NCBI RefSeq assembly: GCF_964019485.1 | Contig: NZ_OZ026448.1 | Coordinates: 1,054,001 to 1,118,000 of the forward strand | Direction: 5' to 3' | DNA: 64,000 nucleotides | From: Spiroplasma endosymbiont of Agriotes lineatus | GTDB taxonomy: Bacteria > Bacillota_I > Bacilli_A > Mycoplasmatales > Nriv7 | Shown: one piece after another, positions 45,289 through 54,829 of the stretch | Layout of the letters: each line of letters starts with the position of its first letter | How positions within the stretch are numbered: the first letter of the stretch is position 1 | Position numbers and translations under genes: made by a program | Notes under the pieces: generated by a model | Databases searched by the model: none | Told to the model about the DNA's origin: nothing | The model's input: the letters and a program-made list of their open reading frames with translations, nothing else

Positions 45289-45756
45289 TTATCAACGAAA
45301 ATGAGCAAAGGCTTTGTTCGCTTCTGCCATTTTTTCGATGTCCTCTTTTTTCTTAACAGCGCCACCTATACCATTTGATGCATCAATAATTTCTGCTGCC
45401 AACTTTTCTTCCATACATTTTCCATTACGACTATGTGAATAATTAATTAATCATCTAAGACTCAATGTCATTTTTCGCTCTTCATATACCTCAATAGGTA
45501 CTTGATAATTAGCACCACCAATTCTTCTTACTTTCAACTCCAATTGTGGTGAAACATTATTTAATGCTTTATTAAAAATATTCAATGGATCATCATTTGT
45601 TTTTTCTTTAATAATATAAAAAGCTTGATAAAAAATTGTTTGGGCAATTCCTCTTTTACCATCAACCATAATTTTATTAATTGCTCTCGTAACCAACTTT
45701 GAATTATATATTGGATCTGGTAAAACATCTCTTTTTTCTGCTCTTCTTTTACGCAT
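45289..45756 (-). CDS. rpsG: 30S ribosomal protein S7
   Basis: The 155 residues are the usual length. It starts [20 protein letters not shown] and has [15 protein letters not shown] and the C-terminal NKAFAHFRW, whose last Trp is UGA. S7 organises the 3' domain of 16S rRNA. It starts 24 bases after rpsL and ends 23 bases before fusA. Confidence 0.97.
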
Positions 45757-45779
45757 ATAATAGCCCCTTTCTTAAACTA

Positions 45780-46193
45780 TTACTTTTTAGGTTTCTTTGT
45801 TCCATAAATTGAACAACCTTGTTTTCGCCCTTCAACACCAGCCGCATCTAAAGCACCACGAATAATACGATAACGAACCCCTGGTAAATCCTTCGTTCTT
45901 CCGCCTTGAATAATTACCGCTGAATACTCCTGCAAGTTATGTCCTTCACCAGGAATGTATGCTGTTACTTCTTCACCATTAGTTAATCGCACACGAGCAT
46001 ACTTTCTTAAAGCCGAGTTAGGTTTTTTTGGCGTTCTTGTAGCAACTTTTGAACATACTCCTCGTTTTTGGGGAGAAAAATTAGTAGTTTGCTTTTTTTT
46101 TAATGAGTTTAATCCTCGTCCTAATGACGGTGATTTTGACTTACTAACTTTTACTTTTCTTCGCTTACGAATCAATTGATTAATTGTTGGCAT
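45780..46193 (-). CDS. rpsL: 30S ribosomal protein S12
   Basis: The protein has 137 residues: [15 protein letters not shown], then [20 protein letters not shown] and [14 protein letters not shown], typical of S12 at the decoding centre. The start at 46193 is preferred because AAAGGAG stands 8 bases upstream; an in-frame ATG 18 bases earlier would overlap that site. It is the first gene of the str operon. Confidence 0.97.
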   Translation of the reverse strand: MPTINQLIRKRRKVKVSKSKSPSLGRGLNSLKKKQTTNFSPQKRGVCSKVATRTPKKPNSALRKYARVRLTNGEEVTAYIPGEGHNLQEYSAVIIQGGRTKDLPGVRYRIIRGALDAAGVEGRKQGCSIYGTKKPKK

Positions 46194-46233
46194 AATTAAT
46201 ACTCCTTTCATTCTTTCATCGTGTTATTATTTT

Positions 46234-46255
46234 ATACACACGATACCGTGCGTAT
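46234..46255 (-). promoter_or_regulatory. Leader hairpin of the str operon
   Basis: On the minus strand ATACGCACG pairs with CGTGTGTAT (one G-U) around GTAT, about 40 bases before the rpsL start and downstream of the likely promoter. It lacks a T-run, so it is more likely an RNA stability or control structure than a terminator. Confidence 0.5.
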
Positions 46256-46268
46256 CTAAATAAAGTCC

Positions 46269-46296
46269 TTTATAATAATAACTAATTTATTGTAAA
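46269..46296 (-). promoter_or_regulatory. Probable promoter of the str operon
   Basis: On the minus strand TTTACA (46296-46291) and TATAAA (46274-46269) are 16 bases apart, upstream of the leader hairpin and rpsL. Element DNA begins 13 bases behind the -35 box. Confidence 0.45.
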
Positions 46297-46308
46297 AATG
46301 CAACATAT

Positions 46309-46368
46309 TGGATAGGTTAAAATAAGTTGGACCATATTTATGTGGACTTTCAAAATAATATGGATAGG
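46309..46368 (+). repeat. Two solo IS3 left tips
   Basis: ATTGGATAGGTTAAAATAAG to about 46352 is one left tip of the IS3 element, and ATGGATAGGT at 46360 begins another that fades after nine bases. They mark the edge of the deletion in provirus B. Confidence 0.65.
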
Positions 46369-46382
46369 TATAGTTTTACAAT

Positions 46383-46872
46383 AAGTCTTCTAAATCAATT
46401 GCTGTGTCATTATAGTATTTGTCTTCATAGTCAGGATTCACTTTTGCATTTAAGTAATCTCTTAAAAACGCTAGGTAAAAAGAATTGTAAGTGTTTAATA
46501 TCGGTAAAGGAATTTTTAGTTTAAAAAAATAAATATCAAGTTCAGGAATATCACAATATTTAATGCGACGACCCTTTTTACTATTTTTCGCCCCTACTTA
46601 AAAGTCATCTATGGTACCTTTAGCATTGAAGAATATGAACGCTGACGAAACACCTTAATTGATGCTAAAAATAGTAAAAAGGGTCGTCGCATTAAATATT
46701 GTGATATTCCTGAACTTGATATTTATTTTTTTAAACTAAAAATTCCTTTACCGATATTAAACACTTACAATTCTTTTTACCTAGCGTTTTTAAGAGATTA
46801 CTTAAATGCAAAAGTGAATCCTGACTATGAAGACAAATACTATAATGACACAGCAATTGATTTAGAAGACTT
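46383..46872. repeat. Perfect 206-bp inverted duplication within the assembly ATPase gene
   Basis: Bases 46383-46588 are the exact reverse complement of 46667-46872, separated by 78 bases. The right arm is the native ATPase sequence (readable as KIPLPILNTYNSFYLAF) and the left arm is its inverted copy. See finding. Confidence 0.9.
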
Positions 46873-46933
46873 GGAATATTTAAAAATGGATAAATTTAGC
46901 AAATTTTTAAGAAAAATGAAAGAAAAGGAATAA
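46585..46933 (+). pseudogene. C-terminal fragment of the viral assembly ATPase
   Basis: The frame is open for about 116 codons, from RPYLKVIYGTFSIEEYERW to KFLRKMKEKE. The Walker-containing N-terminal two thirds are missing, replaced by the inverted duplication. Confidence 0.8.
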
Positions 46934-46939
46934 TAAAAA

Positions 46940-47224
46940 ATGGAAAATCTCGCAAAAATGGCCGACTTTCTCGCCCAAATGCTTTATAAAGTTTTTGATT
47001 TAATTTGAAGTCTTGAAGTGCCGGGAACGAATATTCAACTAATATTTCCTTTATTCTTAACGCTGGCTGTAGAATTTCTTATGGCAATTATTCTCGGATT
47101 TGGTAGTCAACAAGTTAATTTAGAAAAACAACGCCAATATGCGGTTAAAAATAAGGGGCGTTTAAGTGCGTGAGGAAAAGCTAAAAAACAAATAAAACCA
47201 ATAAAAACAAAACAAGGTAACTAA
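46940..47224 (+). CDS. Viral membrane protein, 94 residues
   Basis: This is the only intact copy of this family in the window. An N-terminal amphipathic part (MENLAKMADFLAQML) is followed by a membrane helix at about 33-58 (LIFPLFLTLAVEFLMAI) and a basic tail (KGRLSAWGKAKKQIK). It sits between the ATPase and the 82-residue protein. It is probably an assembly or minor virion protein. Confidence 0.7.
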
Positions 47225-47226
47225 AA

Positions 47227-47475
47227 ATGTTTAAACTAATTATTATTTTTATCTTAATAACTGTTCTTGGATTATTGGCTGGTAATCATTTTGAAACTTT
47301 AACGAATTATATTAGCGAAGGGCTTGCCAATTTCCAAAAGTTTATTACTAGCAATTTAACAATTTTAGAACTATTTAAACCAATGGCGCGAACATTTTCG
47401 CAACATCCAATTTTTACCATTCTGGGTGTCACTTGTGTACTTATTGCTTTATTTATTGTGATTAAAGGACGATAA
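47227..47475 (+). CDS. Viral membrane protein, 82 residues
   Basis: It is the counterpart of 8515-8763, differing at about six residues, with two membrane helices. It starts 2 bases after the previous stop, so translation is probably coupled. Confidence 0.75.
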   Translation: MFKLIIIFILITVLGLLAGNHFETLTNYISEGLANFQKFITSNLTILELFKPMARTFSQHPIFTILGVTCVLIALFIVIKGR

Positions 47476-47496
47476 AAATATGAAAGGAGAATTAAA

Positions 47497-47889
47497 ATGA
47501 AAAAACTTTTAGGAAAATTATTTAAAAAAGATAATTTAAAAGAAAAAACGCCATTAAAATTAAGAATTAAAAATTCTTTTAAAAAGCAGTGGTTAAAAAT
47601 ACTATTAAGTATCATTTTCATCTTTATAAGCTTATTAATTTGTGCATTAACAGTAATCGATACTAAATGAATAACCGGAACAAGTGACGAATTTAATGAT
47701 TTTATGAATAAAGAAATGGTTAATTTCTTTGGCAAATTTAATAGTGGTATTATGCTGGCAGGAATATTTGTTTTTTGATGAGGCGGGGCAATATATTTTG
47801 CAATTAAATTTGAAAAATTAATCCGCTTTATTATTCAGAAAATTAAAGCAAAAAGAGTCTTGAAAAATGAAATCAAACAAACTAATTAA
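47497..47889 (+). CDS. Viral two-helix membrane protein, 130 residues
   Basis: An AAAGGAG lies before the ATG. The basic N-terminus (KKLLGKLFKKDN) is followed by helices near 40-60 and 88-108. It contains FVFWWGGAIYFAI, where both Trp are UGA. The coiled-coil extension of provirus A is absent. Confidence 0.7.
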
Positions 47890-48118
47890 TTCTTTAAAAA
47901 AATATTGATGGAGAATTTTACCTTACATTTTTATGATTATTATCTTTTTCATTCCATTTTTAAAATTGGAAATTAATGATTTGAAATTATTATATGAAAA
48001 ATTTGAAGCATTAATTTCACTTATGATACTAGGATATTTAGATATATGCATTACAATAGCGGTAATTATAAATTGTGGTATTGAGTGACTTATTAAAAAA
48101 ATTAAAGAAAAAAAATAA
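47867..48118 (+). CDS. Viral two-helix membrane protein, 83 residues
   Basis: It overlaps the previous gene by 23 bases. The first helix is WWRILPYIFMIIIFFIPF, and a second is near 55-72. A TAA after KEKK makes it seven residues shorter than the copy at 58149-58421. Confidence 0.68.
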
Positions 48119-48153
48119 TGAAAAATAAAATATTTTAAAAAGGAGTGATAAAA

Positions 48154-48666
48154 ATGTTTATGAAAATATTTACCGTGTTAATTATTAGTTTCAATAACAT
48201 TTTTACTATTCCCCAAAACATTAACAATGACAAAGCAACATCACAACCACTAATTAGAAATAAAAGACAAAGTAATGAAACATACGAATTAAACTTAAAA
48301 AAATCAAAATTAACACTTAAATCATCAAAAGATGACAACAGCAAGTGAAATCAAAAATGAGAAATAAAATTTAATGTAGAAAATAAATTTATGCCCAAAA
48401 ACTTGCCTCCACGAATGAAACTTAATGATTGAGAATTTTATGTTGACAAAAATGACAAGATTACATTACCAATATTAAAATCATTAGAATATGATTTAAA
48501 TTGAGAAAAAAACAGTGAACCAAGATATTGAGAAAATAAAGATTTTTTATCGTATCAAAATAAAAAATTAAAAAACATAAAAATGAAAGTACAAGAATGA
48601 AACAAAAATGAAAGATATGCCAAATGAAAAATATTAGAATTTAAAACTGAATTTAAAAATAATTAA
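48154..48666 (+). CDS. Secreted viral protein, C-terminal type 1
   Basis: The protein has 170 residues, nearly the same as 9657-10172: signal peptide MFMKIFTVLIISFNNIFTI, RNKRQ motif, then the Trp- and Lys-rich body. AAGGAG fits the ATG at 48154 better than the in-frame GTG at 48145. Confidence 0.7.
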
Positions 48667-48713
48667 ACTGGTAAAATTTACTATTCAGGAAGCGTGGTTT
48701 TTTCTAGGGGCTG

Positions 48714-48880
48714 TACAATTATATGTGTCTCTAAGTAATTAACTTAAATTCACTCTGTCTTCAAATTTTATCATTAAATGTGAAATTGCACTACCCCAAT
48801 TTTGAATTGGCATTGTTCATTTTTTAGTCATATTTTGAAATGCTAAATAGCATATTTTAAAAACTATAACTGCCAAAAGA
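48714..48880 (-). mobile_element. 3' fragment of an IS256-family element inside provirus B
   Basis: The inverted right tip (GGCTGTACAATTA) and the last ~55 codons of the transposase (NKW-MPIQNWGSAISHLMIKF) are recognisable. It inserted or was left between the last viral gene and the terminator. Confidence 0.75.
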
Positions 48881-48956
48881 AAGATGACTTTTTACGATAA
48901 CAAACACCTTTGGACAACTAAACAACTTTTTCATTTTTTATATTTTGACAAAATAA

Positions 48957-48986
48957 AAACCAGTAATTTTAATTAATTACTGGTTT
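48957..48986. terminator. Terminator hairpin of provirus B
   Basis: The hairpin is the same AAACCAGTAATT/AATTACTGGTTT stem as at 10266-10295, between the convergent viral and propeller genes. Confidence 0.75.
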
Positions 48987-49084
48987 GAATATTGTTCCTA
49001 TTTTATCATAATAAATTTAAACTTGTTGTGCTTGTTTTAATTAAAGTTATTGTTCTAAATAGCTAATATCGTTTTTATAAAACC

Positions 49085-51205
49085 TTATACTATAGTAGTA
49101 ACTGTATTTGTTCTTACCGACCCTTCTCTTTCTGATGAAAAAAATGCTTCACCGTTAAATGTTATTTTATCATTGTTTTTATCTATAGTAATTTCATTGG
49201 GTAATAAACTATATTTTTGTAAAATTTGCATTACTTCTGTAATTGGCAATGTAACTATTTGTTCTTTATTGTTATCATCAATTATTTTGGCAGTAATATT
49301 TCCTGTAATTTTTTGTTTTAAATTTAATATAACTTTAGATGTAATTATTCTTACTGGATAAGTAATTTTTAATTTTTCATTGGGATTAAGTTCAAATTTA
49401 TCAGCGGGTTCCTTAAAAATACTTAAAATCATTTCTTGTTCTTGTTTATTTGTGTTTGATAAATCAAATTCATTTGATAATACATTAATGATTTCAGAAT
49501 TTTTATTATTTATATTTGTAAAATCTGTTAATTTCATTTCATCATCAGAATTTATGTTTCAACCATTTAATTTATTTTCTTGTTTTGTTTTAGTTAATCC
49601 TGTTGTAATTTGAAATACTAATTTTGATTTTGAATTATATTCACAAGCAGGTACATTAAATGATCTTGTATTTGGAGTTTTATTGATAATTTCTCTATCA
49701 GAACATACATTTTTAGGAACATTAGATCATAAAAATGAATTTTCTTTTTTTGTTATTTCAATATCTCAAAAATTTAAATTATTAGTATCAATATAATTTA
49801 TTTCCTTAAATTTTAAATTATGATTTTCGTCTCGAAATTTAAAAAATAATGCTTTTTTAAGCAATTCATTTAAATTAATAATTTTATTTTGCCCATTATC
49901 AATTGAATAATGTATTTTTATATTATTATTTAAATTATCTTTTATTTTTACTATAGCTGAATTATTTGTTTTACTAATAATTTCTAATTGTGAAATATCT
50001 AAATCAGGATTTAAATAATTTAGTTCATTTAAAATTGCATTATCAGAGTTATTATTAATTTGTTCTAAATTTGCATTTAAATAATATTCACTATATTCAT
50101 AAACATTATTATCACCTGAACCAAAATATATTTTATTATTTAATTCAGATAAGTAATTTATTGTTGAATCTGTTCTAATAACGATTTTTTGTTGCTTTGT
50201 TATTGGATCGTATTCATAAAGATTTTTATCTCATGAGCCAAAATATACTTTATTATTCAATACAGCGCCAGAAGATCTAATTTTTCCTTTTGTTATAATG
50301 ACAATTTTTTGTTGTTCTGTAGCGGAGTCATACTCGTAAACATTATGGTCATCTGAAGCAACAAACAATTTATTATTTAAAGTAGTTCCGCCGCCATGAA
50401 TTTCATTTTCTGTTCTAATAACGATTTTTTGTTGCTTTGTTATTGGATTGTATTCATAAACATTATGATCAACAGAACCAAAATATACTTTATTATTTAA
50501 TACTACTCCAGAAAATTGAACAGAGTCTTGTGCTTTAATAACAATTTTTTGTTGTCCTGTGGCGGGGTCATACTCGTAAACATTATGATCTGCTGAACCA
50601 AAATATATTTTATTATTTAAAGATGCTCCAGAAAATCAAATCTCTCCTTGCGCTCTAATAACAATTTTTTGTTGTCCTGTGGCGGGGTCATACTCATAAA
50701 CATTATGATCACCTGAACCAACATACAATTTGTTGTTGAAAACTAAACTAACACCCACTGATCTTATTCAATCATTTGCTCTAATGACAATTTTTTGTTG
50801 TCCTGTAGTGGGGTCATACTCATAAACATTATGATCTTCTGAGCCAAAATATACTTTATTATTTAATACAGCACCAGAAGATCAAATTCCTCCATTTGTT
50901 GTAATAATAATTTTTTGTTGTCCTGTGGCGAGGTCATACTCATAAACATTATGATCTGCTGAACCAAAATATATTTTATTATTTAATAATATTCCAGAAG
51001 AAAAAATGAATGATTTTGTTTTAATAGCAATTTTTGTTCTATTTATTTTATTATTTTCATTATTGCTTCGTTTTTGTCTTTTATAATTTATGTTTTCTAA
51101 TTTAGTTTGTTGTTCTTGTGTTTGGACAGGTGCATTACAAACAATTCCCGCTATTCCGCTACTTGCTATTGTTATTGTTCCTAAAATTTCTAGTAATTTT
51201 TTCAT
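49085..51205 (-). CDS. Secreted surface protein with an eight-bladed PQQ-like beta-propeller
   Basis: The frame is intact, 706 residues, from an ATG behind AAAGGA. The signal peptide is MKKLLEILGTITIASSGIAG, then KRQKR. Residues about 70-390 are eight tandem repeats of 40 residues, each like LNNKIYFGSADHNVYEY followed by TGQQKIVI, the pattern of PQQ-type propeller blades. Residues 400-706 form the C-terminal region shared with proviruses A and C, including two Cys (KNVCSDRE, PACEYN). There is no C-terminal membrane helix; a Cys near residue 28 (GIVCN) only loosely fits a lipobox. It is the only intact member. A binding role on the cell or virion surface is inferred from the fold. Confidence 0.8.
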
Positions 51206-51444
51206 TTATTAAATCCTTTTTGTGAATTTTTGCTAATTTAATAAATTTTTGTAGTAATTATCGCCTCCACTTAAAATTATAAATTTTAAATTAATACGAA
51301 TTTAATTATAAACTATAAAATAAAATTTTTATCATTTTTTAGAATATTGAACACTAATTCTAGAAAAAATTATCATTAAAATAGAAAAATAAACTAATGA
51401 AATTTAACTTTATTAAAATTAATACCAAGAAAGGTGGTTTTTCT
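51206..51444. promoter_or_regulatory. Divergent control region, provirus B
   Basis: This is the same layout as 11828-12069: 240 AT-rich bases between the divergent propeller and transposase genes, with AAAGG sites at both ends. No clear operator was seen. Confidence 0.4.
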
Positions 51445-52763
51445 ATGTTAGAAATTAATAATAATTTAAAAACCCCAGAAAATAAGCATTGATTTAGTTT
51501 ATTTACAACCCATAAAAATATGTACACCAATAAATGTGAACAATTAGCCAATGAATATGAAAAATTAGATGAATGCTTATATAAATATCATTATCGGTTA
51601 AAACAAGGTTATAAAGCAGTTCATTTTGCTTGAAGAACAATTATTACAATTTTTGGTGATGTTACTTTTAAACGACGCCGATATAAATATTGAAATCAAA
51701 AATCAGGTAAATTTGAATATGTATGTTTATTAGATAAAGAAATTGGTTTATTGCCAAAACAACGCATTTATTTTGATGTCCAATTTAAAGTTTTAAGTCT
51801 TCTAGGTGATGGCAAACGCTATCGTGATGTTTTAGATGCTCTAAATCATTGTTATATTTCAAAAGCTAGTATTTCGAATATTTTAAATAAATATGATATT
51901 GTTGAATATTTTCAACTAGCAGAAAAAGAAACTAAAACTAGAATTGATGTTAAAAATAAGGATTTATATATTCAACTAGATGAGACATTTTTAGCAACAT
52001 TAGACCATAAAGTTAAACAAGACCAAAGAATTCGTTTAGTTACTTTTCATACCGGACATAAAGAAAAAAATTATAAAAATGCTCGTAGAGAATTAGAAAA
52101 CAAACGAGGTCATTTTCTAATTTTAAAAGTTGATAAACAAATAAATACGATGGATTATCGTGATTTATTAATTAAGGAATTACAAAAACATTATGTAAAT
52201 ACTAATTATGACAGAATAATTGTTTGTGGCGATGGTGCTACTTGAATTAGAGAAATTGCCAATATTTTTGGTAATGTTAGATATATTTTAGATAGTTATC
52301 ACGCTATTAAAAAATTAAAACAAACGGCATTTAATATTGTTTTTGAAAATAGTAAAGTAACAAGTAACACTAAATAATTGAATTAAATTATATAAGGATG
52401 GAAAAATCATCAAGAATTAATCAAAAACATTCGTAATGTTGCTAAAAATGAATTAAATAAAGATATTAAAACAAATTTAAGAAAGGCGAGTAATTATTTA
52501 AGTAATAATAAACAAGGTGTTGTGTTCATCATCAAAATTTAGAATGAAATATTGGTTGTGGCGTTGAAAGTGATGTATCGCATTTAGTAAAACAACAATT
52601 AGGATATGGGGCAAAAATATATAATCATAAGAATTTAAATAACTTATTACATTTAAGAATGGCAAATTTAAACAAATTAAATGTATTACATTACATTAAT
52701 GAAAATATTAATTCAGAAATAGAAATCAGAAAAGAAATATATAAAAATTCAATAATATGATAG
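51445..52763 (+). pseudogene. UPF0236/ISLre2-type transposase, frameshifted
   Basis: The N-terminal 300 codons are open, with FGDVTFKRRRYKYW, LLGDGKRYRDV, LYIQLDETFLATLD, TFHTGHKEKN, CGDGATWIRE and LDSYHAIKKLKQ. These Asp/Glu-bearing blocks and their order fit the UPF0236 (ISLre2) family. An indel near 52360 shifts the frame, another lies near 52522, and the end reads GCGVESDVSHLVKQQ. The gene adjoins the right terminal repeat. It is the probable integration and mobilisation enzyme of these elements, dead in this copy. Confidence 0.8.
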
Positions 52764-52865
52764 AATGGTAATGAATAAAAATGGCAATAACAAGAAAGGT
52801 AGGGTTAGGGTTAGTTTAGTGATTAAATAATATAATTAGCTGATTGTTTTACTTCTTCAAAGCAA

Positions 52866-52889
52866 TACCTAAGAAAACTAAACGCGACC
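52866..52889 (-). repeat. Right terminal inverted repeat of provirus B
   Basis: Read inverted it starts GGTCGCGTTTAGTTTTC and ends TTAGGTA. It matches the left terminal sequence at 18-19 of 24 positions, including AGTTTT and TTAGGTA. It is the same right end as in the MITE-like repeats. Confidence 0.8.
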
Positions 52890-53024
52890 TAAAAATAAAT
52901 AATAGTATTATTATGTTAAGAATTATTATATAATTAATGCTGAATTAATAAATTCCCATATTAATTTCTTGTTCTGTTAAAAGAACCAATAAATATTTAT
53001 TGTCCAAAGGAGGAGGTTGAAACG

Positions 53025-53444
53025 ATGAATAAGTACGAAATTATGTATATTATTAATCCAGAATGTAAAGATATTAAAGCATTGCAAGAAAAGATGCATA
53101 ATATTTTAAAACAAACGGGAAAAGTTGAAAGTGTTACTGATTGAGGGTTAAGAGATTTAGCATATCCAATTAATCATAAAAATAAAGATTATTATACAAT
53201 ATTAAAAGTTGAAGTTAATAAAGAAGCAATTAATGAGTTTGTGCGTGTTGCTAAAATTGAACAAGATATCTATCGTCATTTAATTATTAATCTTGATACT
53301 GAACAAAATCATAGTGATAAAATGATCGCTGAGTTAAAGTTAAATACTAATGAAAATGATGAGCGATCAAATCATTATAGTGGTGAAAGAAGACAAAGAC
53401 CTTATGTACTGCGTGAAACTTATAAAAAACTTGAAAATAAGTAA
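53025..53444 (+). CDS. rpsF: 30S ribosomal protein S6
   Basis: The protein has 139 residues: MNKYEIMYIINPE, then DWGLRDLAYPINHK and YRHLIINLD, as in S6. The C-terminal 40 residues are polar and charged, longer than the minimal S6. A strong AGGAGGAGG precedes the ATG. It is the first gene of rpsF-ssb-rpsR, the usual order. S6 binds S18 in the ribosomal platform. The leader (52890-53024) has a small TTGTTCT/AGAACAA-like stem near 52970, perhaps a remnant of S6:S18 control. Confidence 0.95.
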
Positions 53445-53468
53445 ATACAATAAAGGAATGAATATATT

Positions 53469-53996
53469 ATGTTAAATAAAGTAATTTTAATTGGCAGAAT
53501 TACTAATGATTTAAATTTACGATCAGCAAAAAATAATAAATCATTTTTATATTTTACAATAGCGATTAATAATTTTAATAATCAAGCAGATTTTATTAGT
53601 TGTGTTGCTTGAGAAAAAGTGGCAGACTCAATGTATAATAATCTTCGTAAAGGTTCATTAGTAGCGGTTGAAGGTCGCATTCAATCAAGAAGACAAGAAC
53701 AAAATGGCGTGCTAACAACAATTACTGATATTAGAGCGATTAATGTTAAGTTTTTAGATTCAAGAGGTGGTGGTGGTGCCGGGGTCGGAAATTCTCGAGA
53801 TGCTTCGACACTGTCATTTGTTAATGATTATAGTTCTCCGGTTGAGAACAAAATTTATGATCAGGCATTTGATCTTGATAATATGAATTTTAATTTTGTT
53901 AATAATAATGCTATTGATAATAATAAGCAGGGGGAAAATAACGAAGGAGCAAATTTAACATTTGATAATGATGATGCTATTGCGTGAGGAGAGTAA
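53469..53996 (+). CDS. ssb: Single-stranded DNA-binding protein
   Basis: The protein has 175 residues: an OB fold with NKVILIGRITNDLNLR, FISCVAWEKVA and SLVAVEGRIQSRR, then a Gly/Asn-rich linker. The acidic end is FDNDDAIAWGE. The usual DDxPF tip that recruits SSB partners is missing. It is cotranscribed with rpsF and rpsR, 24 and 3 bases away. It coats single strands during replication. Confidence 0.95.
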
Positions 53997-53999
53997 ATT

Positions 54000-54236
54000 A
54001 TGGAAAATAAACACGTAAATAAGTTTAAAAAGAGAAAAAAACCATGTTTTTTTACAAAAAATAAAATTAATTACATTAATTATAAAGATGTTGAAAAATT
54101 AAAAGAATATATTTCTGCTAATGGACAGATTTTAACAAGAAGGGTTAGTGGTAATTGTGCTTTCCATCAAAGAATGGTGGCAAGGGCAATTAAAAGAGCA
54201 AGAACAGTGGCTTTATTACCATATCTTGTAAAATAA
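54000..54236 (+). CDS. rpsR: 30S ribosomal protein S18
   Basis: The protein has 78 residues: KKPCFFTKNKINYINYKD, then RRVSGNCAFHQRMVARAIKRAR, the family signature. The ATG is 3 bases after the ssb stop behind GAGGAGAG. It is the last gene of the operon. Confidence 0.96.
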   Translation: MENKHVNKFKKRKKPCFFTKNKINYINYKDVEKLKEYISANGQILTRRVSGNCAFHQRMVARAIKRARTVALLPYLVK

Positions 54237-54262
54237 TCAGGGTTGAGTGAGCATACGCATAC

Positions 54263-54346
54263 GGCGCATAAAATTTTGTTAGGTGGGAAAATTTATTTGA
54301 ATAAGTATTAAGGCAGTCAGGGACGCATAAAGTTTTGTTAGGTGGG
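54263..54346 (+). repeat. Tandem duplication of the proviral left terminus
   Basis: GGCGCATAAAATTTTG opens a 58-base copy of the proviral end (54263-54320) that stops at AGGCAGTCAG. The full element begins again at once with GGACGCATAAAGTTTTG (54321). The two copies differ at several bases, so this is not a recent slip. Confidence 0.75.
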
Positions 54347-54829
54347 TAAAGAGTATTTGAATAAGTATTAAGGCAGTCAGCAATGATTGTCTTTTTATTT
54401 TATAAGGTGTTAAAATTTTGTTCTTTGAAAATTAAATACAAGTGAATTAATAATGTTGGTATGTATTAAAGCGCGATAAATTGTGGGTGGTCGCCATAAC
54501 CAAAAGAAGTTAACCAGTTAATAGATAACACCCTATTAGCTATAGCAATTTGTTTCATTTTGCAATAAAAAAATGAATGGGTGGATTTCCTAAAAATATA
54601 CACGTTATTAAATTAGTTCCAAGGGGAGGATGCGGACATTAAAGTGTAGAAATTTCTATATAGGGAGATACTAAGTTTAAAATTATTAAAATCTTTATCT
54701 AATTAAAAAACAAAATTTACTAACAAAGTTTTTTAAACACTTAAATCTGCGATATATAAGTGTTTAAAAAACTAAGTTAACTAACTTAGTTAATATAACT
54801 TAGTTTATCTATAAGAAAGGAAATTTATT
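54321..54829 (+). other. Proviral left non-coding region, copy C
   Basis: This closely matches 5405-5928, with the same ACACTTA/TAAGTGT dyad and AACTTAG arms. No coding frame is present. It is the candidate origin and control region of the virus. Confidence 0.65.

Larger units (their letters stand above)
46309..52889 (+). mobile_element. Provirus B: plectrovirus-transposon insertion, left half deleted
   Basis: It retains the C-terminal part of the assembly ATPase gene, five intact small viral genes (46940-48666), an intact propeller gene on the minus strand, a broken transposase gene and the right terminal repeat at 52866-52889. The left side ends in two IS3 tips and a large inverted duplication. 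It lies between the str operon and the rpsF operon. Confidence 0.88.

Noticed and set aside
45955..46179. Plus-strand open frame opposite rpsL
   Set aside because: It is a shadow of the S12 gene, with no translation signals.
47307..47735. 142-codon open frame on the minus strand within provirus B, and similar ones at 8595-9239
   Set aside because: They are antisense to intact viral genes that are conserved as protein on the plus strand.
50200..51100. Regular DNA repeats of about 120 bases that could suggest a repeat array such as CRISPR
   Set aside because: They are coding repeats (40 codons each) of a propeller protein on the minus strand; unit length and spacing do not fit CRISPR.
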